In this document: positions 46,271 through 59,005 of the stretch, piece after piece
Position numbering within the stretch: position 1 is the first letter of the stretch
Layout of the letters: the number at the start of each line of letters is the position of its first letter
Source of the DNA: Wurfbainia villosa
Lineage: Eukaryota > Streptophyta > Magnoliopsida > Zingiberales > Zingiberaceae
DNA: 64,000 nt
NCBI GenBank assembly: GCA_025175895.1
Contig: CM045991.1
Coordinates: 77,053,174-77,117,173 of the forward strand
Direction of reading: 5' to 3'
Translations under genes and position numbers: made by a program
The notes under the pieces: model-generated
What the model saw: only the letters and a program-made list of their open reading frames with translations
Told to the model about the DNA's origin: nothing
Database searches by the model: none

Positions 46271-47190
46271 ATTGATTGCTCATCACTATGAGTTGCCTAC
46301 CGCTGTGCTTCACCTGTGTATCTCATTAATGTCTATTTGAGTCTCTCGAGCCTCCTCAAGCTCGACGACACTCCCATTGCTTTTCTTGCAAGAGAAACTC
46401 TTTCTCTAGAAACACAAAGATGCCTTGAAACAAACACCTTTTGTTCCACAGATGATAGAATTGGTAACCCCTTGTTTCCTTAGGGTATCCAATAAATAGA
46501 CATTTATCAGACTTAGCATCCAATTTGTCTGATACAGTCCGCTTCACATAAGCAGGACAACCCCATATCTTCAAGTAAGATACATGAGGTTTCTTACTAT
46601 TCCATATCTCATATGGAGTAGTGAGACTACCTGTAGGCATTCTGCTTAACAAGTAAATACAATCAAGTGCATAGCCCCAAAAGGACTTGGGAAGAGTTGC
46701 ATGATTCATCATTGACCTAACCATGTCCAACAAGGTCCGTGCCTCTCGACATACCATTATGTTTGTGGTGTATAGGGCGGAGTCCATTGAGACAATATAC
46801 CATTGTCTCTTAGATAATCAAGAAACTCTTGACTTAAGTATTCACCACCTCGATCCGATCAAGTATTTTAATACTCTTGTCATGTTGTTTCTCTACTTCA
46901 TTTCAATTCTTTGAACCTTTCAAAGGCTTCAGGACTTGTGTTTCATCAAGAACACATACCCAAACCGTGAGTGATCATCGGTGAAGGTAATGAAGTAGCT
47001 ATAGCCTCCTAATGCTTGAGTTGACATAGGTCCACATACATCAAGATGTATTAGACCTAGTAACTCTCCCACTGCTCACCTTTTCCAAAGAAAGGTAACT
47101 TAGTCATCTTGCCTTTTAAGCATGATTCGCATGTATCGTATGAATCCAATTCAACGATTCCGTAATTCCACATCGGTGTAATTCGACATG
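46271..47190 (-). pseudogene. M unit 2: integrase
   Basis: The frame 46787-46356 keeps LLDMVRSMMNHATLPKSFWGYAL, YEIWNSKKPHVSYLKIWGCPAYVKR and KCLFIGYPKETRGYQFY. Small indels disrupt the catalytic half (46790-47190), which aligns by eye to unit 1. Confidence 0.65.
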
Positions 47191-48478
47191 CGCTTTGCTT
47201 ATATGGCCAAGACGACAATGCCACATATAGGAGTCTATTTGATTATCCTTCGAGCACGCTGTTGCTCGCTTTCGATATTGAAAATGTCACCGATACGCCC
47301 AACGATAAATGCATTACTAGGTTCTAGTTCCATAAAGTACGCCATTTAAAGTTATATAACAACAATTGTTACTAAACGTCAAATGGAAACCATTTCTATT
47401 TAAACAGAAATAGAAACAATGTTCTTTATTAGAGAAGGAACATAATAGCAATTGTCCACTAAGACTAGTCCACTAGGAGCTTCAAAGAAATAAGTTCCGA
47501 TGGCGATCGCAGAAGAACCTTTGCTCCATTGCCAACTCGCAAATTTGACTCTCCGACAAGTCTTCTTCTATTCCTTAGCCCTCAGATGTCATTACATATA
47601 TGTGAGCTACACCCAAAGATCCAATACCCAAGTGTCTAAGGAAATAGAATGACAATCAATAACTAAGATACCAAGAGGATGGGGCATCTGATGCCTTCTT
47701 CTTCTTCATGGACTCAAGATAAATCTTGCTTTCTTCGCCAAAGGCCTTCCTTGCCACATGTTGATGGCAAGTGCCCTTGCATACGGGTTCCGCCTTTCTT
47801 TGCCTTTTCTGTTCTTTCCTTTCTTCTCGCTCTTTGCCTTCCTCTTAGAACCTTTCTTCGAGGAATCAACTAATGTAACCGCTTTCTCTCATGCTTCACG
47901 TAAGGCTCCACAGCCTTCAAAGATATTGAGGAGCTCGAATGGTGGATTCCAATTTGTTCATCCGATAGTTCATCACAAATTGAGAAACTCTTGGGCAAAC
48001 AATGCACTAAGTCAATACTTAACTCATGATCCATCACAAAACCGAGGGTAGCTAGTCCGATGTACCTGCTCATCTTTAGCACAAACTATACTACTGAGAG
48101 AACCTTCTTGCATCTTCGTGGTGAAGAGGAGCCTAGAGACCTCGAACCTTTCGGATCTCGCTTGCTCATCGAACAACTCATGAAGATGGAAGACTATAGT
48201 ATTAGCATCCATATGCTCATGCTACTTTTGCAGCTCAGGTACCATCGCCGCTAGCATGATGCAACTCGCCAGCTCAGAATCTGCCACATGCTTCTGATAG
48301 ACCAACATTTGATGCAGGTTGCATCGTCCTTAGGACTGATCGAGAAGAGGCTCTTCAAGGACATATGCAAGCTTTTCCGCCTTGAGAACAATTCTCAGGT
48401 TTCTAAGCCAGTCCAGGAAGTTAGGCCCAGTCAGTTTGTTCTAATCCAAAATAGTGCATAAATTCAAAGACGTCATGA
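47191..48478 (-). pseudogene. M unit 2: gag and protease
   Basis: Broken into short frames (48212-48024, 48082-47870 and others) by many 1-6-base indels. It still shows LFDEQARSERFEVSRLLFTTKMQEGS. The protease keeps WVLD with Asp, but the next bases are shifted. The start region (ATG near 48476) is intact. Many breaks coincide with CAG or CTG triplets that are intact in unit 1. Confidence 0.65.
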
Positions 48479-49750
48479 TCAATTTATTGACCTAGAAATA
48501 CAAAACGAGCATATATGAGAAAATGATTTTAAAATGCATCAATATACATTTATAAATCCCATTCATTTTTCGAATTTCAAAAACCCCAAAATCACTTCGG
48601 GAGATCGTAGTTCCATCTACGAATGGGATGATATGCATCATAGTTATTTTTAACATTGGAGAGATTCCAACAAGTCATTCATAACTACGACGGTAGGTAT
48701 CAACTATACCGATTGCATATCACGTATATGCAACTATCACAATGTGCTATCAACTAATTGAATGTTCACACATACATTGGGTTGTTAACACATTAACAAG
48801 TATGCATCATATGCATAGCACCCAACTTCACCTCCCTTTACATCGACCTTGGAGAGAGTCCAACAAGCCGATGCTCCAGGTTAAAGCCAACCCATTAATC
48901 AGGAAATAGTTTTAATATGGTTAGAGCGCATTCAACCAATTAGCCCAGCTTGGAGAGAGTCCAACAACCAAAGCTAACGATTGACCTCTGACTCTTACCA
49001 TATTAGTATTAAACTATTCCATGGTTTGAACATGTTCGGGTTCGAGCCGGGCTTGGAGAGAGTCCAACAACCCAAACAAGAAACGGAACTCTGGTTCTAA
49101 CCATATTAATGGAAGGTGTAGGCTTTAATATTGTTTAAGGGTTTTTATGTCTCATCCTCTTTGCATGCAAATAACTATTATCTACATGTCATGGCATACA
49201 TGGCATACATCTACATGTCACGACAAGCATGGCATAATGTTATGCATCTAATGCAATTACATGGCATACAATTATGTCATGTAAATAATTTCCTTATATA
49301 TCATTACTATTTATGGAAATAAAATATGTTTAAGATTTGATTCTCCAAATTAAATCATAATTAAATTAGGAAACAAATTTCCAAATCTAATCACATATTT
49401 TATTCATGGAATTATTTGATTAAGAAAAATCTATTTAGGAAACAAATTTCCTAAATCATTAAAACTACTTATGGAAATAAAATATTTTAAGATTTGATTT
49501 CACAAATCAAATCATGATTAAATTAGGAAACAAATTTCCAGAATCTAATCAAATATTTTATTTATGGAAAATATCAATTTCCATAAATACTTCCAACTTT
49601 CCAAAAGTGGAAGATTTCCATAAATACTTCTAGACTTTCTAAAATTGAAAAATTTCCATAAATACTTCTAAATTTCCAAAATTAGAAAATTTCTAGAAAT
49701 ACATTATGACTATCGCAAAACCACTTTTACGATTATGTCGAAACACAACT

Positions 49751-49765
49751 AGCTCTGATAACCTT
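49751..49765 (-). promoter_or_regulatory. Primer site of M unit 2
   Basis: Minus-strand GGTTATCAGAGCT next to LTR3, one base inserted relative to GGTATCAGAGCC. Confidence 0.55.
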
Positions 49766-51874
49766 TGTTGGGTTTAGCGCATGGCGTGTGTGTGTTCGAT
49801 CGTTTAGTAAACATGAACACAGTGAAGCAATAAAAATAATAAATCTACATTTATTACAACACACACACACGCATGCATATTACAACAAGTGTAGACATAA
49901 CCATAAATTTAAATTTGCAATAAAGGAAATTTATCTACGTTATACCTTTCGTATGGCGTGTAGCGAGAAACGGCATCAGCGATCCTCGCTAGAATCGTCT
50001 CTATCCGTATCACGCCCGAGTTCCTCGGGATGACTTCGCTAAGCCACGAGCTTCACGTCTTCGTGCGGGTTACTAGCCTCGTGTTGAAGGCGGCGTGATC
50101 GAGAGATGATCACGATCCGAATCCAAATTCGGATCCGATCGAGTTCTCAAAACTTGCTTCTCCGGAGAGGTATTCGTCAACCAATTGTGAATCCCGTCCT
50201 CCACCTCAGAGGATTACGGAGATCGAATCGGTAAGTTAGCCGCTGTCGAGCTCTAACCGTCGTCCAAGCGGCGCTCCGGCGAGAAGGAGAAAAAGCTGTC
50301 AGAAAACTGGACAGCTTGGTGGAAATGGCGCCCGGCCAAAACAAGGAAGCCAAGTGCTCACCTTTTCACGAGGCCTAGGAAGATCACGGAGGGTCACGGA
50401 GGGTTCACCGGCTGAAGCTTGGGCGCCGCAAGGAGATGGGATGGGCGGCACAACAAGTTGGCGCACACCTAGGGTTGGCGCTTAATTATCCCTTAAGCCC
50501 TCTTTTATAGAGAACTAATTCTCTTAATGGTTATTGGATCATAACCATTAGGCCCGTTAACCCGCTCCATTAAGATAAGTTAAAATAAACCAAACCATGA
50601 TGGTTTATTTTAAGTTAAAACGAACCGAACCAACTTTTGGTTCATTCGTTTAAAATAAACCAAACCCTTTGGTTTCATCCATTTGATTAGAACCAAACCA
50701 TTTTGGTTAATCCATTACGTCTTTATAAGACTCGGCCCATCCACGCTTCCATTGTGACTGAAACGATTTCATGCTCGCTTTATGTTTGGTCCAACCAAAC
50801 CTAGTTTCTCTCGGTCTGAGAATCCCATTCTCAAGCTCGTTTTAAATCCTTTGGATTACGCTCGTTGTGCGTGTGACCAAATAGGTTCTCGGTTTATGTT
50901 GGCCGTCTATAATTAACCATTAATTATAGAACGATCATGAGAGGCACCTAGTAGTACATCATGATCCCCAATTAATCGAAAAGATCAACGGTTGATCCAG
51001 AACTATTTCTGAAACCCTTCAGTAGCTCGAATGATTCGTGCCCCATTCCCTTCACTCATCTTATACCCACTTGGTTCAGGACATGGTCTATTGTGTCAGT
51101 CCCCACTAGGCTGACTACGTCACACCTAGCCCAAGTATCATTTCCTCGTCCTACGGATTCTAGTTACTCCACATGTATCGAAGAGTACCTTACTCTAAAC
51201 ATGTAATGCTTTGGCCAAAGACTTTAGTAACAATCAGACGAGAGGCCATGGGTATACACCTCCTGGGAGTGGTGAATCCTTTATAGGCTATTCAAACACC
51301 TTGATCACTTGACTTATACCCAATCATCCGGGTCCACATCTCCTTAGAGATGTTTGCTTAAGATGTCAAAGCATAAGTCTCATGATCAAGATGACTTGAA
51401 TCATAAGTCGAAGGAACATCGCACTTAAGCCCAGTAAGAACTTCATTGACATATCTATATATGCAGAGAACCATATGAAGTCTTACGGTGGTCACTCAAT
51501 GAACTAGTTACCATAACTAGCATCCACGATTAACTCGGACATCACTATGTCTCCGGCCCGGTGAGAATCGGTTTGCTTGGATACACCAAGGAGTATACCT
51601 CGTGCTAGTCTCGGCGAATTGATGGTGTCGAATCCATCAATTCATCGACTAGGGATAATTAGATACATCACAATTACACATGTAGAGATACTCACTAGTT
51701 GTGATCAATCACAAATTCTCTCATCTTGTGAATCGTATCGTGGACATTGATAAATGAGTTTAAGATCAATCAAATACATAAAACATGTATACTCAAATAG
51801 TGAATCTTCATTTATCATATAAATGGTTCATACATAAGCGATTGCCTTAGGACATCTCTCATATATTACTAACA
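49766..51874 (-). repeat. LTR3 of array M
   Basis: 2109 bp. It lacks about 60 bp of the leader segment between GGTTGGCGC and TTAATTATCC that LTR1 and LTR2 have. Many small indels occur at CAG, CTG and CCG sites. Confidence 0.8.
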
Positions 51875-52064
51875 GACTCCCACTTGGCCTAATGCCAATC
51901 GCTACGGTATCCAATACCATAAGCTCGAACATGACCCTCAAACTTATTTTGAGGTAATGCCTTAGTCAAAGGATCCGCTAAGTTCCTTTCAGTTAGAATT
52001 TTCTCGATTTGTATTTCGTTCCTACTGATGATCTCTCTGATAAGATGATAGCGGCGAAGCACAT

Positions 52065-53380
52065 GTTTGGATCATTGATGAGAACACATCAAGTTCATAG
52101 ATGAACTTCTTGATCGAACCACTTCCTTTCTTGCTTCGAAGGCTGCAATGTATTATGCCTTAGTGGCAAAATCCGCTATAGCGTCAAGCTTGGAACCTTT
52201 CCAACTTATTGCGCCTCCATTCTAGGTGAATACATACCCAGACTGAGACATGGAATCATCCTTGTCTGTCTGGAGCTGGCATCCGTATACCCACGTATCA
52301 CCATGTACCCTTCTCCATATATTAGGAACACATCCTTAGTTCTTCTCAAGTACTTAAGGATCGTCTTAACAGCCGCCCAATGATCCATTCCTGGATCGGA
52401 CTGGTATCTGCTCGTGACACTCAGAGCGTACGATACGTCGGGCCTTGTACATAACATAGCATACATGATAGATCCTATTGCGGATGCATAGGGAATCTTA
52501 CTCATGCAAATCCTCTCGTCTTCTGTGCGCGGACACATAGACTTCGAAAGGTGTACCCCATGCCTGATGGGTAAGAAACCTTTCTTGGATTCCGACATGC
52601 TAAACCTCTTTAGCACTCGGTCTATATATGTAGACTGCGAAAGACCAAGCAACCGTTTCGATCTATCTCTATAGATCTTAATCCCGAGGATGTAGGTTGC
52701 TTCTCCCAGGTCTTTCATGGAGAATGTCTTGGATAACCAAACCTTCACTGACTGTAAGATTGAAACATCGTTTCCTATAAGTAGTATGTCATCGACATAC
52801 AATACTAGGAATACGACTGCACTCCCACTAACCTTCTTGTACACACAAGGTTCGTCTGGATTTTGTGAGAAATCAAACTTTTTGATTGTCTCATCAAAAC
52901 GGATATTCCAGCTCCTGGATGCTTGCTTCAATCCATAAATGGATCGTCGCAATTTGCATACCTTGGTTTTATCATCCAATGTGAAACCCTCGGTGTATCA
53001 TATACACGTCCTCGGCGAGTTTCCATTAAGGAAAATTTTCACATCCATCGCCATATCTCATAATCATAATGAGCGCTATGGCGGAGCATCGAATGGATTT
53101 AAGCATAGCTACGGCGAATAGGTTTCGTCATAATCAACACCTTGTTTTTGGCGATATCCTTTCACCAATCTAGCCTTATAGGTAATCACATTACCATCCA
53201 TGTCGGTTTTCTTCTTGAAAACCCACTTGCACCCTATAGGCTTTATGCCTTCAGGTGGGTCAACCAAGTTCCAAACTTGGTTTTCATACATGGAATCCAT
53301 TTACGACTTCATGGCACCAAGCCACTTATCCCTTTCTGAACTTGTCAGCACTTCTTCATAACTGGTAGGCTCCTCATCAT
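52065..53380 (-). pseudogene. M unit 3: reverse transcriptase and RNase H
   Basis: A 257-residue frame (52979-52206) covers CKLRRSIYGLKQASRSWN, FLVLYVDDILLIGND and the start of RNase H, nearly identical to unit 2. Upstream of 52980 the quality drops sharply: the QMDVKTAFLNG region is broken at several CAG or CTG sites. The RNase H stop (52222-52224) and missing base (about 52271) are shared with the other units. Confidence 0.75.
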
Positions 53381-54420
53381 CAATGAGTAACACGTCGTTC
53401 GATTCACTTACGAGAAATCCATATCTCTCGGGAATATTGCGTGTTCTACCAGATCTACGAAGATGTGGTGTTACAATAGGTCCAGTCGATTGCTCATCAC
53501 TATGAGTTGTCGGTTGTTGTGCTCACCGGTATCTCATTAATGTCTATTTGAGTCTCTCGAGCCTCCTCAAGCTCGACGACACTCCCCTATTTTCTTGCAA
53601 GAGAAACTCTTTCTCTAGAAACGGCATGCCTTGAAACAAACACCTTTTGTTCCACGGGATGATAGAATTAGTAACCCCTTGTTTCCTTAGGGTATCAATA
53701 AATAGACATTTATCGGACTTAGCATCCAATTTATACGATCTGATCGCTTCACATAAGCGAGGACAACCCCATATCTTCAAGTAAGATACATGAGGTTTCT
53801 TACTATTCCATATCTCATATGGAGTAGTTGAGACTACCTTAGTAGGCATTACATTTTAACAAGTAAGCATATGCAAGTGCATAGCCCCAAAGGACTTGGG
53901 AAGAGTTGCATGATTCATCATTGACCGACCATGTCCAACAAGGTCCGATTCGCCTCTCGGATACACCATTATCTTTGTGGTGTATAGGCGAGTCCATTGA
54001 GACAATATACCATTGTCTCTTAGATAATCAAGAAACTCTTGACTTAAGTATTCACCACCTCGATCCGATCAGTATTTTAATACTCTTGTCATGTTGTTTC
54101 TCTACTTCATTTTGAATTCTTTGAACCTTTCAAAGGCTTGGACTTGTGTTTCATCAAGAACACATACCCAAAGTGTAGTGATCATCGGTGAAGGTAATGA
54201 AGTAGCTATAGCCTCCTAATGCTTGAGTTGACATAGGTCCACATACATCGGTATGTATTAGACCTAGTAACTCTCCCACTCGTTCACCTTTTCGGTAAAG
54301 GTAACTTAGTCATCTTGCCTTTTAAGCATGATTAGTATCGTATGAATCAATTCAAGCGATTCGAATTCCACATCGGTGTAATTAGGACATGCATTTCTTG
54401 CTTATATGGCCAAGATGACA
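53381..54420 (-). pseudogene. M unit 3: integrase
   Basis: The frame 53849-53544 has YEIWNSKKPHVSYLKIWGCP and KCLFID. The rest is recognisable only by alignment with unit 1. Small deletions break the reading frame repeatedly. Confidence 0.6.
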
Positions 54421-55673
54421 ATGCCACATATAGGAGTCTATTTGATTATCCTTTCGAGCAGCGTGTTGCTCGCCCGATATTGAAAATGTCCTTTGGATCG
54501 TCCAAGCGTATAAATGCCATTACTCAAGGTTCTAGTTCCATAAAAATCGCCATTTAAAGTTATATAACAACAATTGTTACTAAGCGTCAAATGGAAACCA
54601 TTTCTATTTAAATAGAAATAGAAACAATGTTCTTTATTAGAGAAGGAACATAATAGCAATTGTCGATTCTAAGACTAGTCCACTAGGGAGCTTGCAAATA
54701 AGTTAGATGGCGAGCGGCAACCTTTGCTCCATTGCCAACTCGTAAATTTGACTCCCCTCGACAAGTCTTCTTCTATTCCTTAGCCCTGTATGTCATTACA
54801 TATATGTGAGCCACCCGTATCCAATACCCAAGTGTCTAAGGAAATAGAATGACAATCAATAACGAAGATACGAAGAGGATGGGGCATCGGATGCCTTCTT
54901 CTTCTTCATGGACTCAAGATAAATCTTGCGTTTCTTCGCGGATGGCCTTCCTTGCCACAGTGATGGCAAGTGCCCTTTGTCTTAGTTTACCTTCTTTGCC
55001 TTTTTGTTCTTTCCTTTCTTACATTCTTTTGCCTTCCTCTTAGAACCTTCTTTGAGAATCAACTATGAAAACCGCCTTCTCCTCATGCTTCAGAAGGCTC
55101 CACAGTCTTGACATGTTGAGAGTTCGGGAATGGTGGATTCAATTTGTTCATCCGATAGTTCATCATAAATTGAGAAACTCTTGGCAAACAATGCAGAATT
55201 AAGTCAATACTTAACTCATGATCCATCACAAAATCGAGGGTAGCTTGCGCTCGATGTACCCGTTCATCTTTAGCACAAAGCGCACTCTGAGATGAACCTT
55301 CTTGCATCTTCGTGGTGAAGAGGAGCCTAGAGACCTCGAACCTTTCGGATCTCGCTTGCTCATCGAACAACTCATGAAGATGGAAGACTATAGTATTAGC
55401 ATCCATATGCTCATGCTGCTTTTGCAGCTCAGGTACCATCGCCGCTAGCATGATGCAACTCGCCCGGCTCGAATCGCCATGCTTGATAGACCAACATTTG
55501 GTGCAGGTTGCATCGTCCTTAGGGCCCAGATCGGGAAGAGGCTCTTCAAGGAAATATGCAAGCTTTTCCGCCTTGAGAACAATTCTCAGGTTTCTAAGCC
55601 AGTCCAGGAAGTTAGGCCCAGTCAGTTTGTTCGAATCCAAAATAGTGCGCAAATTCAAAGATGTCATGATCAA
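54421..55673 (-). pseudogene. M unit 3: gag and protease
   Basis: The frame from 55673 gives the true Gag start: MIMTSLNLRTILDSNKLTGP, then DWLRNLRIVLKAEKLAYFLEEPLP, PELQKQHEHMDANTIVFHLHELF and ERFEVSRLLFTTKMQEGSS. It is open for 196 residues. The zinc-knuckle and protease parts are frame-broken; the protease site keeps WVLDTG. This opening shows the family to be a copia Gag of the LTGPNF-DW-RNLRI type. Confidence 0.7.
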
Positions 55674-56854
55674 TTTATTGACCTAGAAATACAAAACGAG
55701 CATATATGAGAAAATGATTTTAAAATGCATCAATATACATTTATAAATTCCATTCATTTTTCGAATTTCAAAAAACCCCAAAATCACTTGGAGATCGTAG
55801 GTCCATCTCGAATGGGTGATATCCATCATAGTTATGAACAACCTTGGAGAGAGTCAACAAGTCATTCATAACTCGACGGTAGGTATCAACTATACGATTG
55901 CATATCACGTATATGCAACTATCACAATGTGCTATCAACTAATTGAATGTTCACACATACATTGGGTTGTTAACACATTAACAAGTATGCATCATATGCA
56001 TAGCACCCAACTTCACCTCCCTTTACATCGACCTTGGAGAGAGTCCAACAAGCCGATGCTCCAGGTTAAGGCCAACACCCAAAGCTAATGATTGACCTCT
56101 GACTCTTACCATATTAGTATTAAACTATTCCATGGTTTGAACATGTTCGGGTTCGAGCCGGGCTTGGAGAGAGTCCAACAACCCAAACAAGAAACGGAAC
56201 TCTGGTTCTAACCATATTAATGGAAGGTGTAGGCTTTAATATTGTTTAAGGGTTTTATGTCTCATCCTCTTTGCATGCAAATAACTATTATCTACATGGC
56301 ATGGCATACATGGCATACATCTACATGTCACGACACGCATGGCATAATGTTATGCATCTAATGCAATTACATGGCATACAATTATGTCATGTATATAATT
56401 TCCTTATATGTCATAACTATTTATGGAAATAAAATATGTTTAAGATTTGATTCTCCAAATCAAATCATAATTAAATTAGAAACAAATTTCCAAATCTAAT
56501 CACATATTTTATTCATGGAATTATTTGATTAAGGAAAATCTATTTAGAAACCAATTTCCTAAATCATTAAAACTACTTATGGAAATAAAATATTTTAAGA
56601 TTTGATTTCCCAAATCAAATCATGATTAAATTAGAAACAAATTTCAGAATCTAATCAAATATTTTATTTATGGAAAATATCAATTTCCATAAATACTTCA
56701 ACTTTCAAAAGTGGAAGATTTCCATAAATACTTCTAGACTTTCCAAAATTGAAAAATTTCCATAAATACTTCTAAATTTCCAAAATTAGAAAATTTCAGA
56801 AATACATTATGACTATCGCTTAAAACCATTTTACGATTATGTGAAACACAACAC

Positions 56855-56868
56855 AGGCTCTGATACCC
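56855..56868 (-). promoter_or_regulatory. Primer site of M unit 3
   Basis: Minus-strand GGGTATCAGAGCCT beside LTR4. This is the best-preserved primer site of the array and matches the initiator-Met-tRNA type. Confidence 0.7.
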
Positions 56869-56870
56869 TT

Positions 56871-58987
56871 TGTTGGGTTTTGGCATGGCGTGTGTGTGTG
56901 TTGATCACGTTTAAATAAACATGAACACAGTGAAGCAATAAAAATAATAAATCTACATTTATTACAACACACACAACACGCATGCATATTACAACAAGTG
57001 TAGACATAACCGTAAATTTAAATTTGCAATAAAAGAAATTTATCTCGTTATACCTTTCGTATGGCGTGTAGCGGGAGCGGCATCAGCGGAGCGATCCTCG
57101 CTAGAATCGTCTCTATCCGTATCCACGCCGAGTTCCTCGGGATGACACCGCTAAGCCACGAGCTTCGTCTTACGTGCGGGTTACTAGCCTGCGTGTTGAA
57201 GGCGGCGTGATCGAGAGATGATCACGATCCGAATCCAAATTCGGATCCCAAACGAGTTCTCAAAACTTCGCTTCTCCGGAGAGGTATTCGTCAACCAATT
57301 GGCGAATCGCCGTCCTCCACCTCAGAGGATTACGGAGATCGAATCCCCGGTAAGTTAGCGCTGGGCTCTAACCGTCGTCCAAGCGATGCTCAGCGAGAGA
57401 GAAAAGCTGTCAGAAAACTGGACAGCTTGGTGGAAGAGTAGCGCCGGCCAAAACAAGGAAGCCAAGTGCTCACCTGATTTCACGAGGCCTAGGAAGATCA
57501 CCGGAGGCGTGAAGGAGTTCACCGGCAATGAAGCTTGGACGCCGGCAAGGAGATGGGCGGCACAACAAGGTAGGCGGCAAGGGTTAGGGCTTAATTATCC
57601 AATAAGCCCTCTTTTATAGAGAACTAATTCTCTTAATGGTTATTGGATCATAACCATTAGGCCCGTTAACCCGCTCCATTAAGATAAGTTAAAATAAACC
57701 AAACCATGATGGTTTATTTTAAGTTAAAACGAACCGAACCAACTTTTGGTTCATTCGTTTAAAATAAACCAAACCCTTTGGTTTATTCTCATCCATTGGA
57801 TTAGAACCAAACCATTTTGGTTCCATCCATTATGTCTTCATAAGACACGGCCCATCCACGCTTCCATTGCATTGAAACGATTTCATGCTCGCTTTATGTT
57901 TGGTCCAACCAAACATAGTTTCTCTCGATGCGAGAATCCCATTCTCAAGCTCGTTTTAAATCCTTTGGATTACACTCGTTGTGCGTGTGACCAAATAGGT
58001 TCTCGGTTTATGTTGGCCGTCTATAATTAACCATTAATTATAGAGCGATCATGAGTGGCACCTAGTAGTACATCATGATCCCCAATTAACGAAAAGATCA
58101 GCGGTTGATCGAACTATTTACGAAACCCTTGATGGCTCGAATGAATCGTGCCCCATTCCCTTCACTCATCTTATACCCACTTGGTTGGGACATGGTCTAT
58201 TGTGCCGGTCCCACTAAGTGACTCGTCACACTAGCCAGTATCATTTCCTCGTCCTACAGTTCTAGTTACTCCACATGTATCGAAGAGTACCTTACTCTAA
58301 ACATGTAATGCTTTGGCAGACTTTAGTAACAATCAGACGAGAGGCCATGGGTATACATCTCCAAAGGAGTGGTGAATCCTTTATAGGCTATTCAAACACC
58401 TTGATCACTTGACTTATACCCAATCATCCGGGTCCACATCTCCTTAGAGATGTTTGCTTAAGATGTCAAAGCATAAGTCTCCATGATCAAGATGACTTGA
58501 ATACCGCAAGTCAAAGGAACATTGCACTTAAGCCACAGTAAGAACTTCATTGACATATCTATATATGCAGAGAACCATATGAAGTCTTACGGCTGGTCAC
58601 TCCAATGAACTAGTTACCATAACTAGCATCCACGATTAACTCCTGACATCACTATGTCTCCAGCCAGTGAGAATCAGCTGCTTGGATACACCAAGGAGTA
58701 TACCTCGTGCTAGTCTCGACAGAATTGATGGTGTCCAAATCCATCAATTCATCGACTAGGGATAATTCCGATACATCACAATTACACATGTAGAGATACT
58801 CACTAGTTGTGATCCAATCACAAATTCTCTCATCTTTGTGAATCGTATCGTGGACATTCAGTAAATGAGTTTAAGATCCAATCAAATACATAAAACATGT
58901 ATACTCAAATAGTGAATCTTCATTTATCATATAAATGGTTCATACATAAGCCGATTGCCTTAGGACATCTCTAATATATTACTAACA
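56871..58987 (-). repeat. LTR4 of array M (outer 5' LTR)
   Basis: 2117 bp, ending ATTACTAACA at 58987 before target copy GACAT. The leader segment near 57560-57590 is shortened differently from LTR3. Small indels concentrate in 57060-57560 and 58080-58320. Confidence 0.85.
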
Positions 58988-59005
58988 GACATACCATATA
59001 CTCAT

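Larger units (their letters stand above)
35159..58987 (-). mobile_element. Copia array M: four LTRs and three internal regions in tandem
   Basis: The order is LTR1 35159-37358, interior 1, LTR2 42459-44642, interior 2, LTR3 49766-51874, interior 3, LTR4 56871-58987, all minus strand. Only the outer ends carry a target duplication, GACAT at 35154-35158 and 58988-58992, so the array behaves as one insertion into J. Interiors are each about 5.0-5.1 kb and encode gag, protease, integrase, RT and RNase H with breaks. All three share the same RNase H defects. Formation by unequal exchange between LTRs, or integration of a pre-formed concatemer, would explain it. An assembly artefact must also be considered. 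Confidence 0.85.
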
